Shown piece by piece: positions 1 to 5,579 of a stretch of DNA of 5,579 nt. Position numbers and translations under genes: made by a program. The stretch's first letter is position 1, and each line of letters opens with the position of its first letter. The notes under the pieces are model-generated. The model searched no databases. It had not been told where the DNA came from and saw nothing but the letters and a program-made list of their open reading frames with translations. Source of the stretch: CAYLJO01 sp964383905 (lineage in GTDB: Bacteria; Acidobacteriota; Blastocatellia; Pyrinomonadales; Pyrinomonadaceae); assembly GCA_964383905.1 (NCBI GenBank), contig CAYLJO010000325.1:1-5579 (forward strand), written 5' to 3'.

Positions 1-309
1 TAGGAAAGGCCTGTCAGAAGTAAAGTTTCCTGCGCCGGCCACCCGCACGCCGCGCCCGCAGGCAGCCAGCCGGGCGCCAGATCGCTATCCTTTTTCGCCA
101 TCAGCCGTTTATTCACCTGCTTTGTTGCTGCCGGCTTCTCGGATGGATCGCTTGTCATGGCTCTTGATGAATTAGTTTACGTGTGCGCGCCCGCGTATGA
201 GGACGTCACGGATCTTTATATCCATCAGCGTCATTAACTTCACTGCCTTGCCGCCCTTCGTCTAAGATGCGGAACGTCTGACGATTCAGCCGCCCGGCTA
301 CCTCCCTGC
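1..309. other. Region without a supported gene, downstream of the methyltransferase
   Basis: No convincing gene, tRNA, repeat array or terminator is visible here. A minus-strand frame starts at an ATG at 158-156 and runs off the left edge (52 residues, beginning MTSDPSEKPAATKQ), but it has no clear ribosome binding site and no family that I recognise. A plus-strand frame open from the left edge to a stop near 172 is rich in proline and arginine and looks non-coding. Just past the methyltransferase stop there are two very small inverted repeats (AGCC-gccc-GGCT at 288-299 and CTGA-cgat-TCAG at 278-289). They overlap and have no T-run, so they do not make a convincing terminator. The left edge could hold the start of another minus-strand gene, but this cannot be decided from the window. 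Confidence 0.5.
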
Positions 310-912
310 TCAGGAGCGGTAGCCGACTCCGAGCACTAAGTCCCCTGATAGCCTCTCTACGCTTTTGCCGTTAACCTTAATGCCACGCCGTTCGAGCTCG
401 TTGATGAATTCCGCGCCGCTGAACCGGTTACCTTTCGGGTGGTCGAAGAAAGTCCGGTAAGGCCAACGGTCAAGCGCCTGGCGAGTGACCTCCTCGAAGA
501 AGAAGCGCCCGCCGGGGCGCAACACGCGCGCAATTTCTGCGACGGCGCGCTGCCATTCGGGGACGTGGTGGACGATCATAAAATCGAAGACCGCGTCGAA
601 CGATGCGTCTTCCTCATCGATGGCCGTCGCGTCGCCGACGCTTATGGTCAAACACCCTTTCGGGTAACGCGCGAGGCGTTGCCGCGCCAGCATCACCATT
701 CTCTCATCAACGTCGAAGGCGTGAACTTCTTTTGCGCCGAATCGCTCGAGGATGATTTCCGTCCCCACTCCGCGACCGCATCCAACCTCCAGCACGCGCC
801 CACCAATCACACGCCCCCCGAGACGTTCAAGCAGAGGGGCCTCGTACCGTCGTTGCCAGAATGCGCGGGCGCGGCTGTTGATGAGCGCCTTCTCGACAAA
901 GTTCAACTTCAC
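310..912 (-). CDS. Class I SAM-dependent methyltransferase
   Basis: This 200-residue protein should transfer a methyl group from S-adenosylmethionine to an unknown acceptor in the cytoplasm. It has the Rossmann-like fold signatures in order: motif I VLEVGCGRGVG at residues 40-50, an acidic residue for the ribose after strand 2 in FDVDE (66-70), GD at 93-94, motif II DAVFDFMIVHHV (106-117), and the post-motif RVLRPGGRFFFEE (129-141). The length fits a compact, stand-alone methyltransferase. The start is a GTG; it is preferred because the first residues (MKLNFVEKALINSRARAFWQ) look like the usual N-terminal helix of this group and the frame meets a stop five codons upstream. Only a weak AAGAAG precedes it. 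The gene follows the Crp remnant by 12 bp in the same frame, so co-transcription is likely. The substrate (small molecule, quinone or lipid) cannot be told from sequence. Confidence 0.9.
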   Translation of the reverse strand: MKLNFVEKALINSRARAFWQRRYEAPLLERLGGRVIGGRVLEVGCGRGVGTEIILERFGAKEVHAFDVDERMVMLARQRLARYPKGCLTISVGDATAIDEEDASFDAVFDFMIVHHVPEWQRAVAEIARVLRPGGRFFFEEVTRQALDRWPYRTFFDHPKGNRFSGAEFINELERRGIKVNGKSVERLSGDLVLGVGYRS

Positions 913-924
913 GGGTCTTCTTAA

Positions 925-1350
925 TCAGGTGTCGCCGGCGTAAGCTGCAAGCAGTTCTTCATCCGGGATCGTCACATGGCGATTATCGAGTACGATCAAC
1001 CCGTCCTGATGAAGCCGCCCCAGAGCGCGCGAAATAACTTCAGTCACCGTGCCGACTCTCGCCGCGAGCTGCCCGTTGGTCGCCACAATGTCGAGGCCCG
1101 TGCCGGCGTCCGAATCTACGCCGCGCTCTCTCGCCTCTATTAGCAGCAGATGCGCGAGACGCTGCCCGACGGCGCGCAAGGATAAAGCCTCGACCAATTC
1201 CGCGTGCCGCCGCAACCGTCCGGCAAGCAGCTCGAGAGCGGCAAGCGCTATCCCGGGCTGTTCTCGACAGACCGCTCGCACGTCCTCTCTGGCGATAAAG
1301 AGGATGTAGTCGCGCTCGGCGACGATATCGCCTAAGGCGGCCTTCGACCC
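925..1350 (-). pseudogene. Crp/Fnr-family regulator, 5'-truncated: C-terminal dimer helix and HTH domain only
   Basis: The frame is open from 1350 to a TGA at 927-925 and reads as the last 60% of a Crp/Fnr regulator. The final strand of the cyclic-nucleotide-binding-type sensor is visible (YILFIAREDV, about 1308-1279), then the long dimerisation helix (PGIALAALELLAGRLRRHAEL), then a Crp-type winged helix-turn-helix with QLAARVGTVTEVISRALGRL as the HTH and HVTIPD as the wing. Upstream, the frame is closed by TGA at 1353-1351 and TAG at 1371-1369, and there is no ATG, GTG or TTG before a GTG at 1281. Roughly 100 N-terminal residues of the family's usual 220-240 are absent. A GTG start at 1281 would give a 118-residue DNA-binding fragment behind GAGAGG at very short spacing, so a sensorless product is possible. 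A remnant is more likely. The break lies within about 40-60 bp of the mannosidase stop. Confidence 0.72.
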
Positions 1351-1389
1351 TCATAAGCGTGGAAGTATCTACCAACGCGTCCGGGGATT

Positions 1390-4300
1390 CTATCGCTGAG
1401 CCCGCTCCAGCGTGTCATACAGGGGGTGAGCCGGACGTACTTGCCCGCCCTCGTTTGCCGCCGTCACCGCCAGGATGCGGATCCTCTCGTTATCAGGCAG
1501 TGTCAGTCTCCTGGCATTCGCCGGTACATCAATGGCATAGGCAAACAGGTAAGAGTAGGCGTAAGGCTCGTTGGCCCCGTCGGCCGCGTGCCGGTGCGAA
1601 GCGAACCACGCCACCGGCGAGTCTTTGATGAAGCCTGGCACCATGCCCGTCATCTCGGCATACGGGTCTATCCTGGTCCTCGGCCTCTGCGTCTGTGCTG
1701 CTATGCTTGGCGGGGTGCCTGGCCGCGGCACGCGCGGCGGTATCTGAACTTCCTTTTGCATCCACGTGCGGTCATCCCACTGGCCGATAAATCCTGTCCA
1801 GTTCTGGATCGTCAGCTCCACAGGATTATCGTCAATGCGGAACGTAGTCTTCTGGTCCCTGGTTGCCGCGGCCAACACATACAGCCGGGTAAATTCGCCC
1901 GGCGGCAGCGTGATCTCCTGGCCGTGCGCCACCACCGCGTTGGGTTCCCCTCTGCCGGCCGGGGCAAGACTGAAACGGATGCCGGCGTAGTCAATCTTCT
2001 CGGGCAGCATCTCGGCCGGCAACGCCTTGCCCTGGGGCGCGGTCGGGCTGTCAAGAGAGCAATCAAAGCAGCCCTCTGCCGGCCTGGCGTTGAGGGTGGC
2101 GACAGATTGATCGTAGGGTAATGTGACCGGGCGCGACTGCGGCATCGCCACCTTCGAGCGCGGTGCGGCCAGCTTCACCGCAAAGGTGCGGGGCTGATAA
2201 GGCCCGAAATTCGCCACCAGTTCCCCCTTCGTCACGGTCGCCGCGCCGAGGGGCATCTCCTGGCCGTTGACCTCGCGCGCGGCGGTAATCGGAGCGGCAA
2301 AGGCGACGTGAACTTTCTGCTGAGGCTTACCGTCGAGTTCGACGAGGCGGACGATCACCTCGTCGCTCCGCTCGGCTTTCTTGAGGGCCATGACGCGCAT
2401 CCGGCTGCTGCCGACATGGAGCAATGAAAAGTTCTTGCCAAGTGCCCCCTGGTGCTTTGGGCTCTCGAAGGCAATGAGGGGCTGATTGAGGCGCTGCGCC
2501 TGCCAGTCGGTCTGTTCCTGGCGCCAGTCGCCGGCGTGGCCGGCCAGGCCGTACACGAATTCGTGGTGACCCCAATCCTGGGTGCCTTGGTCGGCATAGC
2601 CCCCGCGTGTTCCGGGGGTGCGCATAAGGGTCAGGCGCAGGGTGTTATCGTCGGGTTTATCCGAGCCGTTCTTGCAGTCGGTCAGCATCGTGACCCCGTA
2701 AGACCCTCCTTGGTCAGTCAGATCGACCCACTGGTGGGAGGCGACTTCGAACTGCCGCTCCCCTTCGGTGGGCCTCTGCACCGTGCCGATGTCCCAGTTG
2801 TAGGTGGCCATCTTGTTCGTAGCGGTCAGCGGGAATGTGGCTTTCAGGTTAGCTTCTTTGGCCTTCCAGTCAATGATGTTGCCGAATTCCACGCGATTGC
2901 CGGGGTCTCCGGCCGACAAGCTGACGGTCTGCACAAACTTAGAGTCTTCGGCTGCCCGGGAGACTTCCACGGCCACGCGAACCGGGCCGTCCTCCACGAC
3001 GCGGATTTTCGCCGGCCCACTAACAAAGGTGCGCGGAGGCCGCCGCACGTCCTCGAAATCCATGTTCCAGGCAGGCCATTGACGCGGGTTATCAGTCAAA
3101 ACAGCCAGGCGGATCGGGGCAGAAAGAAGCTCCCGGTTGATCTTTTTATCAAATATGCTAGAAACGTCGCCGTTCTTATCTATCTGGATGTGATAGCGGG
3201 CGTTTTCCAGTGACGATTCGGAGATTTTCAGGTCGGAGGCGGTGGCTGAAGCGTCCGCTGCTTGAATGTCGAAAACAGCGTAGCCGACGGAAGGCGCCTG
3301 AGCCAGGAACAGGATTTTCGCTGCCCCGCCGCTCTGTCCGTTCAACTGCGCGGGCACTTCCTTGCCGTCCGGACCGAAGACGCGAACGGCCTTCGGCACA
3401 CCATTAGGGAAGGAGACCGTTGCTTCCACTACGTCTTGGCGCGGGATGTTCAGCGGGTTATAAACGACGATGGCCGTACCCTCGGCCTCCGTATTGAGCC
3501 CCGAAGCGATCGCCTCCGTAGCGCTCGTCAGAACGCCGGCAAATTGATTCATCGCGATAACGTCATCGTTCCAGGCAAACTCGAACGCCTTCGGGGTGGC
3601 CGTCCCGGGCAGGATGTCGTGGAACTGCCCGCCCATCACCAGCGTCCAGGCGTCGTTCAGCCGCTCGAGCGGATAGGTGCGGCCGCCCAACCATTCGGCA
3701 GCGACGGAGGCTTTCTCGGCCGCATCGGCGAGGAGCTCGTTCTTCCGCATCCAACGCTTCTGGTACGCTTCGGACGTCAGGGAGCCCGCCGAGTGATTGA
3801 TCAGTTCAAGGTCACCCTTGTAGCGCGGCAGCCTATCAGTTTTGCAGCAGTTCAGGATGTCAAGGAACATCTGATCGGCCCTGGACCAGACGACATGAAC
3901 CGGGCCGTCTCCCACCCGGACCAGCGGACCAGTCTGTAGGTGTGGCTGCGGTTGGCCCAATAGGTCGAACCCCGGTGGCGCCTTGCTCTTCGCCGTGATT
4001 GCCTCCATCAACCTTACCGAGTTTTCGTTGGGGGATCCGCCCACGTCGCCGGTCCCGACGTAGTGATAATCGGCGAAAATCCCGGTCAAGTTGCCATTGA
4101 TCTGGATCCGCTTGACCCAATCCTCTTGCTCCCTTGTCCGCGCCTGATTCTGCTGCGGCGTGAGGTGGGGGTCGGGGGAAGGTGGCGGTGGAGGGGTCTT
4201 GCTCAGGTCGTAGGTCACTTGGCTACCATAACTCAGCGGGTTCAACGCCGCGATCACGGTCCTGCCGTCTGTGCCTTCCCAAAGGCCGACGTTGAAGGGG

Positions 4301-4941
4301 ATGCCGACAGGCGTCTTTTCCGGGGAATCGGGGCCACCCACGTGAGGGGCCGGCTGCCACGCCGATGACAGTTTCTGCGTGGAGAAGCCCTTGACGCCGG
4401 CGTGGGCCAGGATGCTCGGCAAGGATGCGGGGAAGCCGAAGCAGTCCGGCAGCATGTATTCCTCGCTCGCCCTGCCGAACTCCTTCCGGAACCAATTGTT
4501 GCCGTAAAGGATCTGCCGGATGATCGACTCGGCGTTGGGCGAGTTAACGTCGCCCTCCTCCATCGAGGAGCCGGCGGGGTACCACCGACCGGCGGCCACG
4601 TACCGCTTGAGCCTCTCGAAATCGGCCGGGTAGTATTCCTTCATCAGGCGGTAGCGGTTGGCGCCCGTGAAATTGAAGATGTAGTGCGGGTACTTCTCAA
4701 AGAGGGCGAAGTTGTTGCGCATGGTCTTGGTGAGGTATTCCTGGATGACCTGTGGGTATTCCCACCGCCACTGCGTATCCAGGTGGGCGTAGCCGACCAC
4801 GTAGAGCGTCGGCTGCCTGGTCAACTCCGGGCCCGTCGACCCCACAGGGTCAGGCGGCTCCGCTGTTTGGCCCAGAGCCGCGCTGAAAATGAACAGGTAT
4901 GTCAAAAGCAGTAAAGTCAAACGTTGTAAAATTCGTCGCAT
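1390..4941 (-). CDS. Secreted glycoside hydrolase family 38 alpha-mannosidase with C-terminal extension
   Basis: This 1183-residue enzyme should remove terminal alpha-linked mannose from oligosaccharides or glycoproteins with retention of configuration, using a metal (zinc in characterised members) and acting outside the cytoplasm. Residues 1-24 form a signal peptide (basic MRRILQR, a leucine-rich core, AALG before the likely cleavage). The catalytic domain spans about 45-380. HLD at 53-55 gives two metal ligands, LPDCFGFPA carries the nucleophile Asp166, and QFHDILPGT gives His441 as a further ligand. The spacings are close to those of Golgi mannosidase II. A helical middle domain covers about 385-460. 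The beta-sandwich GH38 C-domain covers about 485-925, with GDVSSIFDKK (591-600) and DWKAKEANLK (691-700). Residues about 945-1183 are an extra beta-rich part that I cannot assign. A proline run lies at 250-254. The ATG is chosen for the signal peptide and a strong Shine-Dalgarno. No frameshift is seen. Confidence 0.95.
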   Translation of the reverse strand: MRRILQRLTLLLLTYLFIFSAALGQTAEPPDPVGSTGPELTRQPTLYVVGYAHLDTQWRWEYPQVIQEYLTKTMRNNFALFEKYPHYIFNFTGANRYRLMKEYYPADFERLKRYVAAGRWYPAGSSMEEGDVNSPNAESIIRQILYGNNWFRKEFGRASEEYMLPDCFGFPASLPSILAHAGVKGFSTQKLSSAWQPAPHVGGPDSPEKTPVGIPFNVGLWEGTDGRTVIAALNPLSYGSQVTYDLSKTPPPPPSPDPHLTPQQNQARTREQEDWVKRIQINGNLTGIFADYHYVGTGDVGGSPNENSVRLMEAITAKSKAPPGFDLLGQPQPHLQTGPLVRVGDGPVHVVWSRADQMFLDILNCCKTDRLPRYKGDLELINHSAGSLTSEAYQKRWMRKNELLADAAEKASVAAEWLGGRTYPLERLNDAWTLVMGGQFHDILPGTATPKAFEFAWNDDVIAMNQFAGVLTSATEAIASGLNTEAEGTAIVVYNPLNIPRQDVVEATVSFPNGVPKAVRVFGPDGKEVPAQLNGQSGGAAKILFLAQAPSVGYAVFDIQAADASATASDLKISESSLENARYHIQIDKNGDVSSIFDKKINRELLSAPIRLAVLTDNPRQWPAWNMDFEDVRRPPRTFVSGPAKIRVVEDGPVRVAVEVSRAAEDSKFVQTVSLSAGDPGNRVEFGNIIDWKAKEANLKATFPLTATNKMATYNWDIGTVQRPTEGERQFEVASHQWVDLTDQGGSYGVTMLTDCKNGSDKPDDNTLRLTLMRTPGTRGGYADQGTQDWGHHEFVYGLAGHAGDWRQEQTDWQAQRLNQPLIAFESPKHQGALGKNFSLLHVGSSRMRVMALKKAERSDEVIVRLVELDGKPQQKVHVAFAAPITAAREVNGQEMPLGAATVTKGELVANFGPYQPRTFAVKLAAPRSKVAMPQSRPVTLPYDQSVATLNARPAEGCFDCSLDSPTAPQGKALPAEMLPEKIDYAGIRFSLAPAGRGEPNAVVAHGQEITLPPGEFTRLYVLAAATRDQKTTFRIDDNPVELTIQNWTGFIGQWDDRTWMQKEVQIPPRVPRPGTPPSIAAQTQRPRTRIDPYAEMTGMVPGFIKDSPVAWFASHRHAADGANEPYAYSYLFAYAIDVPANARRLTLPDNERIRILAVTAANEGGQVRPAHPLYDTLERAQR

Positions 4942-4947
4942 GAATAT

Positions 4948-4953
4948 CCCTCC
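4948..4953 (-). promoter_or_regulatory. Ribosome binding site of the alpha-mannosidase
   Basis: On the minus strand GGAGGG lies six bases before the ATG at 4941-4939. This is a near-perfect Shine-Dalgarno at good spacing. Together with the signal peptide that follows at once, it fixes the start of the mannosidase. Confidence 0.85.
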
Positions 4954-4963
4954 ATCGCAACCT

Positions 4964-4979
4964 CAGCATGACAGCATGA
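4964..4979. repeat. Perfect 8-bp tandem duplication in the mannosidase leader
   Basis: CAGCATGA occurs twice head to tail (4964-4971 and 4972-4979). It lies about 10 bp upstream of the Shine-Dalgarno, so it would be in the 5' untranslated part of the mRNA. It may be a simple replication-slippage product. Confidence 0.85.
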
Positions 4980-4996
4980 GTTCAAGCTGGAAGTTG

Positions 4997-5015
4997 GGGT
5001 ATGACAACGATTCGT
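4997..5015 (+). repeat. Imperfect direct repeat, copy 1
   Basis: The 19 bases GGGTATGACAACGATTCGT match those at 5124-5142 at 17 of 19 positions in the same orientation. Similarity continues weakly, with gaps, through GAATT and GCCAT. The copies are 127 bp apart, both within the leader. Confidence 0.75.
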
Positions 5016-5123
5016 CAGGAATTCGCCATCTTAAGCTTCCATCAGCGATGCAGTGGGTAGTTTTGTGGTAGTATTTACCCAAACCCCTCTCGTTAAGGTT
5101 GTTTGCGCGCGATTCCGAAATAC

Positions 5124-5142
5124 GGGTATGGCAACGATCCGT
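5124..5142 (+). repeat. Imperfect direct repeat, copy 2
   Basis: This is the second copy (GGGTATGGCAACGATCCGT) of the 19-bp repeat at 4997-5015; the differences are at the eighth and sixteenth positions. This copy runs into the fim-type 9-mer five bases further on, whereas copy 1 has a shorter sequence at that point. Confidence 0.75.
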
Positions 5143-5147
5143 GAATT

Positions 5148-5156
5148 TTGGGGCCA
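5148..5156 (+). repeat. TTGGGGCCA, candidate half-site for the FimB-type recombinase
   Basis: The nine bases are identical to the inverted repeat flanking the invertible fimA promoter element of E. coli, which is acted on by FimB and FimE. The site lies 21 bp beyond the stop codon of a FimB-like gene, between it and the mannosidase. No matching inverted copy is found in the window. In fim the invertible DNA lies on the CCA side of this 9-mer, which here points right, toward the recombinase gene. The match is seen directly; the function is inferred. Confidence 0.45.
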
Positions 5157-5177
5157 TTTCGCCGTGACGCGCTGCTC

Positions 5178-5579
5178 TCACCGCCATAATCCTTCAAAGC
5201 GCGTTGCGGCAGTACGGGTGTACCTGACCGTATGCGTGATGTTCTTATGGCCCAGGTAGTCCTGCACCAACCGCGTGTCATACCCCCGATTTGCCAGGTA
5301 ATATCCAGTCGAGTGGCGCAGCATGTGCGGATGCACACGAAAGCGGAGCTGCTTGGCCCTCTCGCCGATCTCTTTGATCAGGTAGTTGACTCCCTGCCGA
5401 GTAAACGGCCCGCGCTCGCTCAAGAAGAGGTAGGTCGAGCGCGCATCGCGACGCTCTTCACGCTCGCGTAAGGAGGCGCGGATGGCGCGCAACTCATCCC
5501 CTTCTATTGGTTGGTGTGTCGAGAGGCTGCCTTTCTTGCGTCTGACGTAAAGGCGTGCGCCTCCCAAGTCGAGGCCTTT
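5178..5579 (-). CDS. Tyrosine recombinase of FimB/FimE DNA-invertase type, C-terminal part (5' end outside window)
   Basis: The gene runs off the right edge; 133 C-terminal residues are visible. Tyrosine recombinases cut and rejoin DNA at short paired sites through a covalent phosphotyrosine. Visible here are the beta-hairpin lysine region VRRKKGSLSTHQP, the HPHMLRHS box (His and second catalytic Arg), LVQDYLGHKN with the next catalytic His, and RYTRT with the nucleophile Tyr nine residues later. The first catalytic Arg lies outside the window. The block HPHMLRHS..LAN.G.DTRL.QDYLGH.NI.HTV.YT...RF.G.W closely follows E. coli FimB/FimE as I recall them, more so than XerC/D or phage integrases. 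The C-terminus stops soon after GLW, about ten residues shorter than FimB. If the protein is FimB-sized (about 200 residues), about 65 residues are missing here. In-frame TTG at 5567 is not a likely start because the frame continues as KGLD to the edge. Confidence 0.88.
   Translation of the reverse strand, partial: KGLDLGGARLYVRRKKGSLSTHQPIEGDELRAIRASLREREERRDARSTYLFLSERGPFTRQGVNYLIKEIGERAKQLRFRVHPHMLRHSTGYYLANRGYDTRLVQDYLGHKNITHTVRYTRTAATRFEGLWR

Larger units (their letters stand above)
4942..5177 (-). promoter_or_regulatory. Leader and presumed promoter region of the alpha-mannosidase
   Basis: These 236 bases separate the recombinase stop from the mannosidase start and are richer in A+T than the flanking genes. 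The region must hold the mannosidase promoter unless transcription enters from the recombinase gene. No sigma-70 promoter stands out. The best pair on the minus strand is TTAACG (5096-5091) and TACTAC 17 bases downstream (5073-5068), which matches the consensus at only four and three of six positions. The region also contains an imperfect direct repeat (4997-5015 and 5124-5142), an 8-bp tandem duplication (4964-4979), a TGGGTA/TACCCA inverted pair (5054-5059 and 5076-5081) and the fim-type 9-mer at 5148-5156. No intrinsic terminator for the recombinase gene is seen. Confidence 0.5.

Noticed and set aside
278..299. Small inverted repeats after the methyltransferase as a terminator
   Set aside because: Stems are only four base pairs, they overlap, and no T-run follows on the transcribed strand.
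206..313. Minus-strand frame after the methyltransferase reading LLSREVAGRLNRQTFRILDE
   Set aside because: It looks protein-like but has no usable start codon (the upstream frame closes at a stop inside the methyltransferase gene), ends after 36 codons, and matches no family that I recognise.
439..924. Plus-strand open frame opposite the methyltransferase
   Set aside because: The minus strand carries intact methyltransferase motifs, and the plus frame shows none.
4328..4336. TCGGGGCCA, 8/9 match to the fim 9-mer
   Set aside because: It lies deep inside the mannosidase coding sequence, in direct rather than inverted orientation to 5148-5156, so it would not support inversion.
4868..4876. Minus-strand TCTGGGCCA, 7/9 match to the fim 9-mer in inverted orientation to 5148-5156, about 290 bp away (close to the 314-bp fim element)
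   Set aside because: It lies inside the signal-peptide codons of the mannosidase, it has two mismatches, and inversion would remove the start codon. Matches of this quality are expected by chance in GC-rich coding DNA.
1426..4914. Long plus-strand open frames opposite the mannosidase (for example 2452-3213 and 3262-3939)
   Set aside because: Their predicted proteins show no recognisable domains, and they lie wholly opposite a clearly coding GH38 gene in GC-rich DNA, where such antisense frames are usual.
5074..5082. TTTACCCAA as an inverted partner for TTGGGGCCA
   Set aside because: Only six of nine positions agree and the flanks do not match; the enclosed segment would be under 70 bp.
4942..5177. 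Short open frame across the leader (minus strand, 5187-4963)
   Set aside because: It overlaps the recombinase end, lacks a credible start signal and family resemblance, and spans the repeats.

Overview
The window holds four genes or gene pieces, all on the minus strand, in GC-rich DNA (about 60% G+C by eye). Reading from right to left, in the direction of transcription, they are: (1) the C-terminal part of a tyrosine recombinase of the FimB/FimE DNA-invertase type, cut by the right window edge; (2) a 236-bp non-coding leader with several repeats; (3) a large secreted glycoside hydrolase family 38 alpha-mannosidase of 1183 residues; (4) a Crp/Fnr-type transcription regulator that has lost its N-terminal sensor domain; (5) a complete class I SAM-dependent methyltransferase of 200 residues. 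The leftmost 309 bases hold no gene that I can support.

The organism is a bacterium. A large exported GH38 enzyme with an extra C-terminal beta-rich region, next to Crp/Fnr and small methyltransferase genes in GC-rich DNA, would fit a soil polysaccharide degrader such as an Acidobacteriota member. That is an inference from gene style only; no rRNA or marker gene is present.

The mannosidase is the central gene. It has a signal peptide, all four metal or catalytic positions expected for GH38, a strong ribosome binding site, and its own leader. It would trim alpha-mannosides outside the cytoplasm. The Crp remnant and the methyltransferase lie 12 bp apart in the same reading frame and look like an older transcription unit. 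The Crp piece starts abruptly just after the mannosidase stop codon, which suggests a recombination boundary there.

The most interesting feature is the right end. The recombinase ends in a segment very close to E. coli FimB/FimE. Only 21 bp beyond its stop codon lies TTGGGGCCA (5148-5156), identical to the 9-bp inverted repeat that bounds the E. coli fim phase switch. The mannosidase lies next in line, where fimA lies in the fim system. No good inverted partner is visible inside the window. By the polarity of the fim repeats, the partner should lie to the right, beyond the window, so the recombinase gene would be inside the invertible segment. The leader also carries an imperfect direct repeat and a short tandem duplication. 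A phase-variable mannosidase is therefore a testable hypothesis, not a demonstrated fact.
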